Below are positions 38,932 through 47,630 of a DNA stretch of 64,000 nucleotides, in pieces. The notes under the pieces were generated by a model. It ran no database searches and had not been told where the DNA came from. It saw nothing but the letters and a program-made list of their open reading frames with translations. Positions within the stretch are counted from its first letter, which is position 1; each line of letters starts with the position of its first letter. Both the position numbers and the translations under genes were made by a program. The DNA comes from an uncultured Lachnospiraceae bacterium (GTDB lineage: Bacteria; Bacillota; Clostridia; Lachnospirales; Lachnospiraceae): positions 1-64,000 of the forward strand of contig CAMJAP010000003.1 of the NCBI GenBank assembly GCA_946403625.1. Direction: 5' to 3'.

Positions 38932-38971
38932 TTGACAAAAACAAAGCATATTGATATCATAATGATATCAA
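38932..38971 (+). promoter_or_regulatory. Sigma-A-like promoter with -10 inside a 21-bp palindrome
   Basis: TTGACA (38932-38937), 17-bp spacer, TATCAT (38955-38960); palindrome TTGATATCAT-A-ATGATATCAA (38951-38971). Confidence 0.7.
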
Positions 38972-39075
38972 ATAAAATTACATCTTGCGAAGGCCAAGCG
39001 GATGTATACAAACACAAAAGTTACAGGAACGCCGCAGGGCGGTATTCCCTGTAACAAGCCAAAGGAGGAGTAGTT

Positions 39076-40077
39076 ATGGGAACGAATGTAAAGGAAAAGA
39101 TCATTAAAGGTCACAAGATCGGCGGGTTGGTGTTAGTTGTCAGTATCCTGCTTTATATACTGGCAATCCCCGGAATTATGGTGGGCGGTTTCGTCGCATT
39201 GGCCAGCATCATCTGGCTGTGTGTCGGCTGGGTCACCTGGCTGGGACTGAAAGTTTTGAAACCGAATGAGGCACTGGTACTTACACTCTTCGGTAAATAT
39301 GTTGGAACTCTGGTAGGCGACGGTTTCTTCTGGGTAAATCCGTTCTGCACCGCATTCAACCCGGCATCCGGCACCAAGCTCGGACAGAGCGGTGATGTAG
39401 CAGTCAACAAATCCACCCTTACGGTGACCGCACAGGGCGCAACGGTATCGACGGATTCCTACAGCAAGAAGATCTCACTGAAGGTAATGACCCTTTCCAA
39501 CAGCAAGCAGAAGGTAAACGATGTACTGGGTAATCCGGTGGAAGTGGCAGTTGCAGTTATGTGGAAAGTAAGAGATACCGCAAAGGCAGTATTTGAGGTA
39601 GACAACTTTAAGGAGTATCTTTCCCTGCAGGTAGATACCGCAGTACGAAATGTAGTAAAGATTTATCCGTATGATGTAACCGACAATGTAGATACCACCG
39701 GTGACGGTGTAGCCGATGACGGCAGCCTGCGCGGATCCACCGAGCTGGTAGCCAGAAAGATCAAAGAAGAGATCCAGAGCAAAGTATTCGGTGCCGGACT
39801 GGAGATCGTAGATGCTCGTATCACCTACCTGGCATACGCTCCGGAGATCGCAGCAGCAATGTTGCAGAGACAGCAGGCATCTGCAGTTGTCGATGCAAGA
39901 AAGCTGATTGTAGACGGCGCGGTAGGTATGGTAGAATTGGCTTTGGAACGTCTCAATGAGAGACAGACCGTAGTGCTGGACGAGGAACGGAAAGCAGCTA
40001 TGGTATCGAACCTTCTGGTAGTGCTTTGCGGCAATCACGACGCACAGCCCATTGTAAATTCGGGGAGTTTATATTAA
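39076..40077 (+). CDS. SPFH/Band 7 domain membrane protein
   Basis: LKPNEALVLTLFGKYVGTLVGDGFFWVNPF; GLEIVDARITYLAYAPEIAAAMLQRQQASAVVDARK. Confidence 0.92.
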   Translation: MGTNVKEKIIKGHKIGGLVLVVSILLYILAIPGIMVGGFVALASIIWLCVGWVTWLGLKVLKPNEALVLTLFGKYVGTLVGDGFFWVNPFCTAFNPASGTKLGQSGDVAVNKSTLTVTAQGATVSTDSYSKKISLKVMTLSNSKQKVNDVLGNPVEVAVAVMWKVRDTAKAVFEVDNFKEYLSLQVDTAVRNVVKIYPYDVTDNVDTTGDGVADDGSLRGSTELVARKIKEEIQSKVFGAGLEIVDARITYLAYAPEIAAAMLQRQQASAVVDARKLIVDGAVGMVELALERLNERQTVVLDEERKAAMVSNLLVVLCGNHDAQPIVNSGSLY

Positions 40078-40274
40078 TGGCGGAAAAGAAACAGGTACCG
40101 TTACGGTTATCGGAAAAACTGTATGATGCGATCGCGGCGTGGGCGGAAGATGATTTTCGTTCGGTGAACGGGCAGATCGAGTATCTGTTGACGGAGTGCG
40201 TCAAGCAACGCAAGAAGGACGGCAAGTATGTCGGGCAGGATATCGATGTACCCCCGAAGCTGGACATCCAGTGA
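40077..40274 (+). CDS. Small Arc/RHH-like DNA-binding protein
   Basis: MAEKKQVPLRLSEKLYDAIAAWAEDDFRSVNGQIEYLLTECVKQRKK; overlaps SPFH stop. Confidence 0.7.
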   Translation: MAEKKQVPLRLSEKLYDAIAAWAEDDFRSVNGQIEYLLTECVKQRKKDGKYVGQDIDVPPKLDIQ

Positions 40275-40292
40275 GCGACCATCCGAACACAG

Positions 40293-40337
40293 CACCCGGT
40301 GCAAAGCGTAAATCGCAATGCATCGGGTGTTTTTTTG
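40293..40337 (+). terminator. Intrinsic terminator of SPFH operon
   Basis: CACCCGGTGCA..TGCATCGGGTG followed by T8. Confidence 0.7.
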
Positions 40338-40412
40338 TCGGTGATGTTTTACATCAAGTCGGAAATATGTTAAAATCGGTTCGTTGCAGGTAACAATAGC
40401 AGAACGGAAGAA

Positions 40413-41135
40413 ATGGCGCAGATGGGAGCATCGCAGTTTCGGGAAAATCTGATGGACAAAGCCACTATGGCGGTGTTTCGATTGCTGGCCGGCGGTTTGA
40501 AGAAAAAGACCGCACACGAGCAATATGCGCAGAACGAGGCGGCCTGGAAAGAAAAGGGAACGGATTCGTTTGTGGAGAATCAGCCGCAATTGACCTGGCT
40601 GTTGTACGGAACGGCCAATAAGCTGGAACGGAAACTGTTTTTTCATGGCCGGGATCTGACCGCTGCCGAGAATTCCTGCGAGGTGATCGCCACCTACAAT
40701 GCGCTGCTGGCGCTGGAGCGGGCAGCCGGAGCAGGGAAGAAGCATAAACACCGTACCCTGCCGGAGTTGTTGTATTTGTTTTCCAAAAAAGGGATCTGCT
40801 ACAAAGGCATCTTCGGGACGGATCCCAAGGCACTGGAGCGGTTCTTTCGGGAACATAATTTTCGGACGGCCGGCTGTCGGGGAAAACAGATCACCGAAGA
40901 GAGGCTGGCAGAATACGAAAAGGACTATGATGCCTTTATCATGACGGCATTTAACGAGGGACAGAACCCGTTTTCCATGGTGCATACGATGTGCATCTCC
41001 AAAGAAAAACAGGGTTACTGTCGGCATAATGACAGTGTACGGCTGAAGTATTATGAGCATTTGTATGATGCCGTGACGGATTATCGGGGCGGCAGAGGGC
41101 ATGCGTTCTGCGTTCTGGCGATCGGCAATCGGTAA
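40413..41135 (+). CDS. Hypothetical protein, possible papain-fold/C39-like cysteine peptidase
   Basis: AENSCEVIATYNALLAL (Cys), FSMVHTMCI (His), YCRHND. Confidence 0.5.
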   Translation: MAQMGASQFRENLMDKATMAVFRLLAGGLKKKTAHEQYAQNEAAWKEKGTDSFVENQPQLTWLLYGTANKLERKLFFHGRDLTAAENSCEVIATYNALLALERAAGAGKKHKHRTLPELLYLFSKKGICYKGIFGTDPKALERFFREHNFRTAGCRGKQITEERLAEYEKDYDAFIMTAFNEGQNPFSMVHTMCISKEKQGYCRHNDSVRLKYYEHLYDAVTDYRGGRGHAFCVLAIGNR

Positions 41136-41184
41136 CAAACGATTTCTGTATTAGGGGGAAATTCAGAAATGGCAGGGATGATAA

Positions 41185-41949
41185 ATGAGTGAAACAGAGC
41201 AGAAGATATTGTTCAGCGAGTCCAAGGATCAGCAGTTTCGCGATGCGGATGCGGACGGTGCCATCGGGATGCGGGCGTATCTGAATTACTTTCAGGATGC
41301 CGCAACCACGTTTATGCACCGGTTGGGCTGGGGCAACGATACCATCCATGAAAAGTACGGTGTTGCCTGGGTGTTTTTGAAATACCGTATGCAGGTATTG
41401 GCCAAAACCACCTATCACGAGCCGCTGCACATCGAGTGCTGGGCGGAACCGGCCGGGCATTCCGTAGCGCTGCGCAATGCGGTGGAGATCCGGATGGGAG
41501 ATCAGGTCATGGCGCGGGGACGACTGGAGAGTTGTCTGGTGGATCTGGATACTATGCGTGTGACCAGACTGGATCGGATCGGTTTTCGGCCGGAGGTGAC
41601 GCTGGAGCGGGCCAATCCGGTAGAGGCCTTTACGCAGATCCGTCAGAATACCGAGGACATGTGGGAGATCTATCCGTATACCGTGCGCTACACGGATCTG
41701 GACAACAACCGGCATATGACCAATCTGCGCTACATACAGCTGGTGATGGATGCGTTTCAACCGGAGGAGTATCGGGGCAAGATGCTTTCGGATCTGGAGA
41801 TCCATTACCGTAATCAGTGCATGTTCGGGGAGCAGCTTACGATCCTGCGCGAGAAGGAAGAGGATGCCCACCGCATACTGACACTCAAAAAAGACGGGAC
41901 CCCGGCGGTATGCGCGAGGGTGCGGTTTGCGGATGCGGTGATCCTGTAA
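41185..41949 (+). CDS. Acyl-ACP thioesterase
   Basis: Two hot-dog halves; MRAYLNYFQDAATTFMHRLGW; TVRYTDLDNNRHMTNLRYIQLVMDAF. Confidence 0.88.
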   Translation: MSETEQKILFSESKDQQFRDADADGAIGMRAYLNYFQDAATTFMHRLGWGNDTIHEKYGVAWVFLKYRMQVLAKTTYHEPLHIECWAEPAGHSVALRNAVEIRMGDQVMARGRLESCLVDLDTMRVTRLDRIGFRPEVTLERANPVEAFTQIRQNTEDMWEIYPYTVRYTDLDNNRHMTNLRYIQLVMDAFQPEEYRGKMLSDLEIHYRNQCMFGEQLTILREKEEDAHRILTLKKDGTPAVCARVRFADAVIL

Positions 41950-42090
41950 AAGTGCGGGAACGCAACTGCGAGATAATGGTAATATCACTGACGAGGTGAT
42001 AAAATATATTACAATAAAGCAATTCCGGGGAAGAATGACAAGCAGAGAAAAAGTCGAAGGACCGGAAGAAAAGAGAGGAGAAACAGAAAA

Positions 42091-43077
42091 ATGAGTATTA
42101 AAATCGGTATTTTGGGTTACGGGAACCTGTCCCGCGGTGTGGAAAGTGCCATCCGTCAGAACGATGATCTGGAGCTGGCAGTGGTATTTACCCGCAGAGA
42201 TCCGGCAAGTCTGAAAGTAAGAACGGAAGGTGTGCCGGTATGTTCCGTAGACAATATCGCAGACTGGAAAGACAAGATCGATGTGCTGGTATTGGGCGGT
42301 GGCAGTGCGACCGACCTGCCGGAGCAGACACCGAAGTACGCGGAGATGTTCAATGTCGTAGACAGCTTTGACACCCACGCACGTATCGGCGAGCATTTTG
42401 CAAATGTCGATGCCGCAGCCAAGAAGGGCGGCAAGGTCGGCATCATCTCCATCGGCTGGGATCCGGGTATGTTCTCCCTGGTTCGTATGGTATCCGATGC
42501 GGTACTTCCGGAAGGCAAGCATTATACTTTCTGGGGACGCGGTGTCAGCCAGGGACATTCCGATGCGATCCGCCGCATTGAAGGCGTAAAGGATGCAAGA
42601 CAGTATACCGTTCCGGTAGAGGCAGCCGTAGAGCAGGTGCGCAGCGGTTCCAATCCGGAGCTGACTACCCGTCAGATGCACACCAGAGAGTGCTTCGTGG
42701 TAGCCGAGGAAGGTGCAGACAAGGCTCGTATCGAAAAAGAGATCAAGGAAATGCCGAACTACTTCGCAGATTATGATACCACCGTACATTTCATCAGCGA
42801 AGAGGAACTGAAAGCAAATCACAGCGGTCTGCCGCACGGCGGTTTCGTGATCCGCAGCGGGGTGAGCGGTTTTGAAAAAGAAAACAAGCACATCATCGAG
42901 TACAACCTGAAGCTGGATTCCAATCCGGAGTTTACCGGATCCGTGATCGCAGCGTATGCAAGAGCTGCATACCGTCTGTCCAAGGAAGGCCAGAGCGGAT
43001 GCAAGACGATCTTCGATATCGCACCGGCTTACCTGAGTGCAAAGAGTGCGGACGAATTGAGACACAGCCTGTTGTAA
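42091..43077 (+). CDS. ddh: Diaminopimelate dehydrogenase
   Basis: MSIKIGILGYGNLSRGVESAI; ISIGWDPGMFSLVRMVSDAVLPEGKHYTFWGRGVSQGHSDAIRRIEGV. Confidence 0.95.
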   Translation: MSIKIGILGYGNLSRGVESAIRQNDDLELAVVFTRRDPASLKVRTEGVPVCSVDNIADWKDKIDVLVLGGGSATDLPEQTPKYAEMFNVVDSFDTHARIGEHFANVDAAAKKGGKVGIISIGWDPGMFSLVRMVSDAVLPEGKHYTFWGRGVSQGHSDAIRRIEGVKDARQYTVPVEAAVEQVRSGSNPELTTRQMHTRECFVVAEEGADKARIEKEIKEMPNYFADYDTTVHFISEEELKANHSGLPHGGFVIRSGVSGFEKENKHIIEYNLKLDSNPEFTGSVIAAYARAAYRLSKEGQSGCKTIFDIAPAYLSAKSADELRHSLL

Positions 43078-43096
43078 TGAAACATTGAAAACTTAC

Positions 43097-43128
43097 GCCC
43101 CGGAACTTTTCGTTTCGGGGTGTTGTTT
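43097..43128 (+). terminator. Intrinsic terminator of ddh
   Basis: GCCCCGGAAC ttttc GTTTCGGGGT. Confidence 0.55.
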
Positions 43129-43166
43129 AAAGAAAACAAAAAACGAAAAGATGGAGGGGTAGCGCA

Positions 43167-45467
43167 TTGAATGCTTGTCCGAATTGCGGAGCAGAACTAA
43201 AATTTGATATTGTGTCACAAAAGCTGGCCTGTCCGTTCTGCGGAGCCATGATCGATCCGTCCGCCTATACGGATTTCGGCGCTGCAGCAGAAGAAGTCCA
43301 TGTATCTGCGGATATGGCAGCCCCTGCGGAAGAAGGGATCGCACAGGATGTGGTTCCGGCATCGCAGGTGATCCCGGACAGTGTGTCGAATTACGCACAG
43401 GGTACCGGAAACCTCGGTCCTTCGGGCGGTGCCATGGGGCCGTCCGGCAGCTTTGCGTCCGTCGGCGGCGCGGGAACCGGTTTTGCAAGCCAGGGCAGCG
43501 GTGTGTCCGGCAGCTTTGCATCTCAGGGCGGTGCGACGCCTGCGGGCGGTGGCTTTGCAGGACAGGGGATCGGCACCTACGGCAGCAGCTTTGCATCGCA
43601 GGGCGCAGCACCGGTCGGCGGCGGTTTTATGCAGCAGGGCCAGGGCGGTGCCTTTGGCGGCAGTACGAACTTTGCCGCAGCAGGATCATCCACGGCGGCA
43701 GCACAGAATATGGCCGCGATGGGTGTCGGAGCTGCAGTGACCGGAATGACGGGAATGGCAGGCAACGCACCGATGGCAGGGCAGGCGCCGAATGCGATGC
43801 CCACGGCAACACCTTTCCCGGGACAGGCACCGGTAGCCGGAGGTTATATACCGACAGCCGCACCGTATCCGGGTACGATGCCGATGCAGGCACAGGCGTA
43901 TCCGACGCAGCAGGCACAGATGAATCCGTCGGTGGAGGATCCGAACTTTGATCCGACGGCAAACTATCAGGATCTGGAAGTGATCGCCTATAGTTGTCCG
44001 CAGTGCGGCGGCAGCATTTATTCCACGGACGAATCCGTGAACGGTTTCTGCAGTTTCTGCGGATCCAATATCACGCTGCAGTCCCGAATGGCAAAGATGA
44101 AATACCCCAAATTTGTCCTGCCGTTCCGTGTCAATAAAAATGCCTGCAAGCAGTATTACTTAAATCATGTGAAAAAGGCGTTTTTTGCGCCGAAAGAATT
44201 GAAGAATCCGGAGTATCTGGATCGTTTCCGCGGGATCTATATGCCGTATTGGGGCTATGATGTGATGTGTTACGGCAATGTAATGCTGGAAGGTACCCGC
44301 AGTTATCGTCGCGGAGATTATGTATTTACGGAGCATTATCAGTGTACCGGTCTGGTGGACGCCTTTTATAAGGGACTTTCCTTTGATGCATCGTCTTCGT
44401 TTGACGATTACTACAGCGAGCAGATCGCACCGTATGATGCGCACGCGAGGGTTGATTTTAACCCGGCATATCTGAGCGGTTTTTATGCGGACCTGCAGGA
44501 TGTATCCTACCATCTCTATGAGTCGGATGCGATCGATTTCGGACGGAAGCAGATCATGGAGGGGATCAAAAAATCCCAGGCATTTCCGGGGCTGAGTTTT
44601 TCGCCGCAGCAGGAGAAACGGATCAATCCGGCGGTCGATGCCCGTCACGACGGTGTTTATACGGCGTTCTTCCCGGTGTGGTTCCTGTCGTACCGGAACA
44701 ATGACCGTGTTGCCTATGCGGTCGTAAACGGACAGACCGGAAAACTGATCAGTGACCTGCCGGTCGATAAAAAGAAATTTGTGATATCGGCAGCCTTGAT
44801 GGCGATCCCGTTGTTCTTTTTGTTGATGTCACTGCCTACCATGATGCCGGCCAGTACGCTGCTTTTGGGCGAGCTGCTCTCCGTGCTGGCGGTAATGCGG
44901 CTGATGAGAACCGTGAAAAAAGTATACGAAAGAGACCGGAGACTGGATGACCGCGGATACCTGAGCAAGCGCAGTCAGGCAGAGTTTCATCAGGCGCAGG
45001 CAGAGATCGCCAAGAAAAAACGAAGAGAACAGGGCGTTGGCAGTGTGCTGATCATAGGAATATTTGTCAGCATTGTATTTGTGATCATGTCGCCGGAGGC
45101 AGCATTTGGTATGCTGGAAGGAATCTCAAAGGCCGGTAACGGCGGCAAGGCGATCATCGCGCTGATCCTGGCGGTGCTTCTGGTGGTGGTGAATGCCAGC
45201 GGCGGAAAGGTAGTGAAACAGGTGGCAAAGAGCGGGGCAGGAACGCTGATGCTGGGCGTATGGCTGATTTTTGCAGCCACTCTGTATGGCAGTTTCGTGA
45301 TCCTGCTGGATCCGGTGAGCAATCTGCCGTATTATCTCGGCGTGATCATGCTTTTTGCAGGAACGCTGATCGCACAGCTGATGGCTTTGGAGCAGTACAA
45401 CAATCTGACTACCAGACCGTTGCCGCAGCTGAACCGGAAGGGAGGTGACGACAGTGCGCAGGATTAA
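43167..45467 (+). CDS. Zinc-ribbon membrane protein with long Gly/Ala/Gln/Ser-rich low-complexity segment
   Basis: TTG start after GGAGGGG (MNACPNCGAELKFDIVSQKLACPFCGAM); second ribbon CPQCGGSIYSTDESVNGFCSFCGS; C-terminal TMs. Confidence 0.75.
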   Translation: MNACPNCGAELKFDIVSQKLACPFCGAMIDPSAYTDFGAAAEEVHVSADMAAPAEEGIAQDVVPASQVIPDSVSNYAQGTGNLGPSGGAMGPSGSFASVGGAGTGFASQGSGVSGSFASQGGATPAGGGFAGQGIGTYGSSFASQGAAPVGGGFMQQGQGGAFGGSTNFAAAGSSTAAAQNMAAMGVGAAVTGMTGMAGNAPMAGQAPNAMPTATPFPGQAPVAGGYIPTAAPYPGTMPMQAQAYPTQQAQMNPSVEDPNFDPTANYQDLEVIAYSCPQCGGSIYSTDESVNGFCSFCGSNITLQSRMAKMKYPKFVLPFRVNKNACKQYYLNHVKKAFFAPKELKNPEYLDRFRGIYMPYWGYDVMCYGNVMLEGTRSYRRGDYVFTEHYQCTGLVDAFYKGLSFDASSSFDDYYSEQIAPYDAHARVDFNPAYLSGFYADLQDVSYHLYESDAIDFGRKQIMEGIKKSQAFPGLSFSPQQEKRINPAVDARHDGVYTAFFPVWFLSYRNNDRVAYAVVNGQTGKLISDLPVDKKKFVISAALMAIPLFFLLMSLPTMMPASTLLLGELLSVLAVMRLMRTVKKVYERDRRLDDRGYLSKRSQAEFHQAQAEIAKKKRREQGVGSVLIIGIFVSIVFVIMSPEAAFGMLEGISKAGNGGKAIIALILAVLLVVVNASGGKVVKQVAKSGAGTLMLGVWLIFAATLYGSFVILLDPVSNLPYYLGVIMLFAGTLIAQLMALEQYNNLTTRPLPQLNRKGGDDSAQD

Positions 45468-46314
45468 GAATAGGAAAAAAGAATGGATCTTTGCATCGTT
45501 GCTGCTGTTCGCAGTCTGCCTGATCCTGCCGCTGACGGCACAGGCCAAGGACGAAGAGGATTATTACACGGAGTATACCGATTCGGAAACCGGTTATACG
45601 GCAATCCTGTACGATGAAGCGGATGTGTTGAACCAAAAGAGTGAAAGATTGATCCTGGAGGATCTGACCGAACTCACCAAATACGGAAATGCCGTGTTCT
45701 ATTCGGCGGTGGCGGACAGTTACGCAAACGAATCCAAAGCGCAGAGAATGGCAAGGAACTACTATGAAGGATGCTTTTCCTCCACCTCGAACGGTGTGAT
45801 CGTAGCGATCATTCTGGACAGTGATGAACAGGGCGGATGTATGCTGTGGGTAGAGACCTACAACAAGCTCAATAAGACCGTGACAACCTCCCAATGTACG
45901 GATATTGCGGATAATGCGGTTGCGACCACCAGAAAGCACGCATCCGGGAAATATTACGGATATGACGGAACCAGAAATTATTTCGGCTATGCGGACGAAG
46001 CGCTCTTACAGGTACAGAAGGTTTTGGACGGCAAGAATATTCCGGCGCCGATGAAGATCATCACCAGTGCGTTGCTGGCGATGGTTCTGGGTCTGCTGAT
46101 CAACTTTATGATCGTTGCGGGATTTAACCGCAAAAAGACACCGAAAGAAAAGGAAGTATTGGCGGGGCTGATCTCGCAGTTCCACTTCACCGATACCAAA
46201 TCTACGCTGATCCATATAGACAAACGCTACTCGCCCAGATCGAGCAGCTCCGGCGGAGGCGGCGGAGGAGGTGGCGGAGGCGGCCACAGCGGCGGAGGCG
46301 GCCACAGAGGCTAA
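45454..46314 (+). CDS. TPM-domain (YgcG-like) secreted/membrane protein with Gly-rich tail
   Basis: Signal peptide; AILYDEADVLNQKSERLILEDLTELTKYGNAVFYS; tail SSGGGGGGGGGGGHSGGGGHRG; GTG 45454 (or 45445). Confidence 0.75.
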   Translation: MRRIKNRKKEWIFASLLLFAVCLILPLTAQAKDEEDYYTEYTDSETGYTAILYDEADVLNQKSERLILEDLTELTKYGNAVFYSAVADSYANESKAQRMARNYYEGCFSSTSNGVIVAIILDSDEQGGCMLWVETYNKLNKTVTTSQCTDIADNAVATTRKHASGKYYGYDGTRNYFGYADEALLQVQKVLDGKNIPAPMKIITSALLAMVLGLLINFMIVAGFNRKKTPKEKEVLAGLISQFHFTDTKSTLIHIDKRYSPRSSSSGGGGGGGGGGGHSGGGGHRG

Positions 46315-46342
46315 AACCAATCACTGCAAAAAAAAGCAATCG

Positions 46343-46371
46343 AAAACCGGGGATGTGCTCCCCGGTTTTTT
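46343..46371. terminator. Bidirectional intrinsic terminator between convergent genes
   Basis: AAAACCGGGGA tgtgc TCCCCGGTTTTTT. Confidence 0.75.
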
Positions 46372-46405
46372 GCTGCTTATGGAAAAGTTTTAAGCAAAAG
46401 GATTC

Positions 46406-46765
46406 TTAATGAAAGTGCTCTTTTAACGCCTTGAAACTCTCTGCGCTGATGACATGCTCGATCCGGCAGGCATCCGCTTCGGCCGTGGTCTGGTCGATGC
46501 CCCAGGAAACCAGCATATTGGTGAGAAATTCGTGGCGTTCGTAGATCATATCGGCGATCTTCTTGCCGCTTTCGGTCAGATAGATATATCCGGCATCCGT
46601 CACCGTGATATGTCCGCGCTCACGCAGATTCTTCATGGCGATGGAAACGCTGGATTTGCGGAAGCCCATTTCATTGGCAATATCCACGCTGCGTACGACC
46701 GGCAGCTTGTGGCTCAGGATCAGTATTGTCTCCAGATAATCTTCGGATGATTCGTTGGTTTTCAC
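46406..46765 (-). CDS. DtxR/MntR family metal-dependent regulator
   Basis: SEDYLETILILSHKLPVVRSVDIANEMGFRKSSVSIAMKNLRERGHI. Confidence 0.88.
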   Translation of the reverse strand: MKTNESSEDYLETILILSHKLPVVRSVDIANEMGFRKSSVSIAMKNLRERGHITVTDAGYIYLTESGKKIADMIYERHEFLTNMLVSWGIDQTTAEADACRIEHVISAESFKALKEHFH

Positions 46766-46922
46766 TATGAGGTACCCCCTTTATAGCATCTCTTATAGAA
46801 ATAAGAATAGTATTTTTTTGTGAAAAAAGCAAGGGGAATATTGATAAAGGGCGCGTCTTATGGTATGATGCTGATAATGTTTGCGGGGAAGACGCAACAA
46901 AAAATCGAATAAGGAGGATCAT

Positions 46923-47615
46923 ATGATTTACTCAACAGAAGTGAAGGCTATGTGTCCCGTTACCCAGGGCGTTCATCATGGCGCTGCTCCTATCCCGGAG
47001 GAAGCAAAATGGGTACAGGCAAAAGAGATCAAAGACATCTCCGGCTATACACACGGTATTGGCTGGTGTGCACCGCAGCAGGGTGCCTGCAAACTGTCTT
47101 TGAATGTTAAAGAAGGTATCATTCAGGAAGCATTGGTGGAGACCATCGGTTGCTCCGGTATGACTCATTCCGCAGCTATGGCAGCTGAAATCCTTCCGGG
47201 ATTGACCCTGCTGGAAGCTCTGAATACCGACCTGGTATGTGATGCTATCAATACTGCAATGCGCGAGCTGTTCCTGCAGATCGTATACGGCAGAACCCAG
47301 AGCGCATTCTCCGAGGATGGTCTGCAGATCGGTGCAGGTCTGGAAGACCTTGGTAAGGGAACCCGTTCCATGGTTGGTACCACCTACGGTACTCTGGAGA
47401 AGGGACCTCGTTATCTGGAACTGACTGACGGTTATATTACCGAGCTGGCTCTGGATGAGAACGATGAGATCATCGGCTACAAGTATGTAAACTTCGGCAA
47501 GATGATGGAGTTCATCCAGAAGGGTGACGATGCAGCTACCGCTCTGCAGAAGGCATCCGGTCAGTATGGTCGTGTAGCAGATGCTGCAAGATTCATTAAC
47601 CCCAGACACGAGTAA
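46923..47615 (+). CDS. NifU-like iron-sulfur cluster assembly scaffold protein
   Basis: WCAPQQGACKLSLNVKEGIIQEALVETIGCSGMTHSAAMAAEILPG; AGGAGG RBS. Confidence 0.75.
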   Translation: MIYSTEVKAMCPVTQGVHHGAAPIPEEAKWVQAKEIKDISGYTHGIGWCAPQQGACKLSLNVKEGIIQEALVETIGCSGMTHSAAMAAEILPGLTLLEALNTDLVCDAINTAMRELFLQIVYGRTQSAFSEDGLQIGAGLEDLGKGTRSMVGTTYGTLEKGPRYLELTDGYITELALDENDEIIGYKYVNFGKMMEFIQKGDDAATALQKASGQYGRVADAARFINPRHE

Positions 47616-47630
47616 GGAGGAGAAAAAAAG

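Noticed and set aside
41950-42090. Possible lysine riboswitch upstream of ddh
   Set aside because: Region is short (about 140 nt) with only a weak TATCAC/GTGATA hairpin; no lysine riboswitch core recognised.
40951-43065. 704-aa minus-strand ORF opposite acyl-ACP thioesterase and ddh
   Set aside because: Antisense shadow of two well-supported + strand genes; composition (His/Arg/Ile-rich) and lack of recognisable motifs indicate it is not coding.
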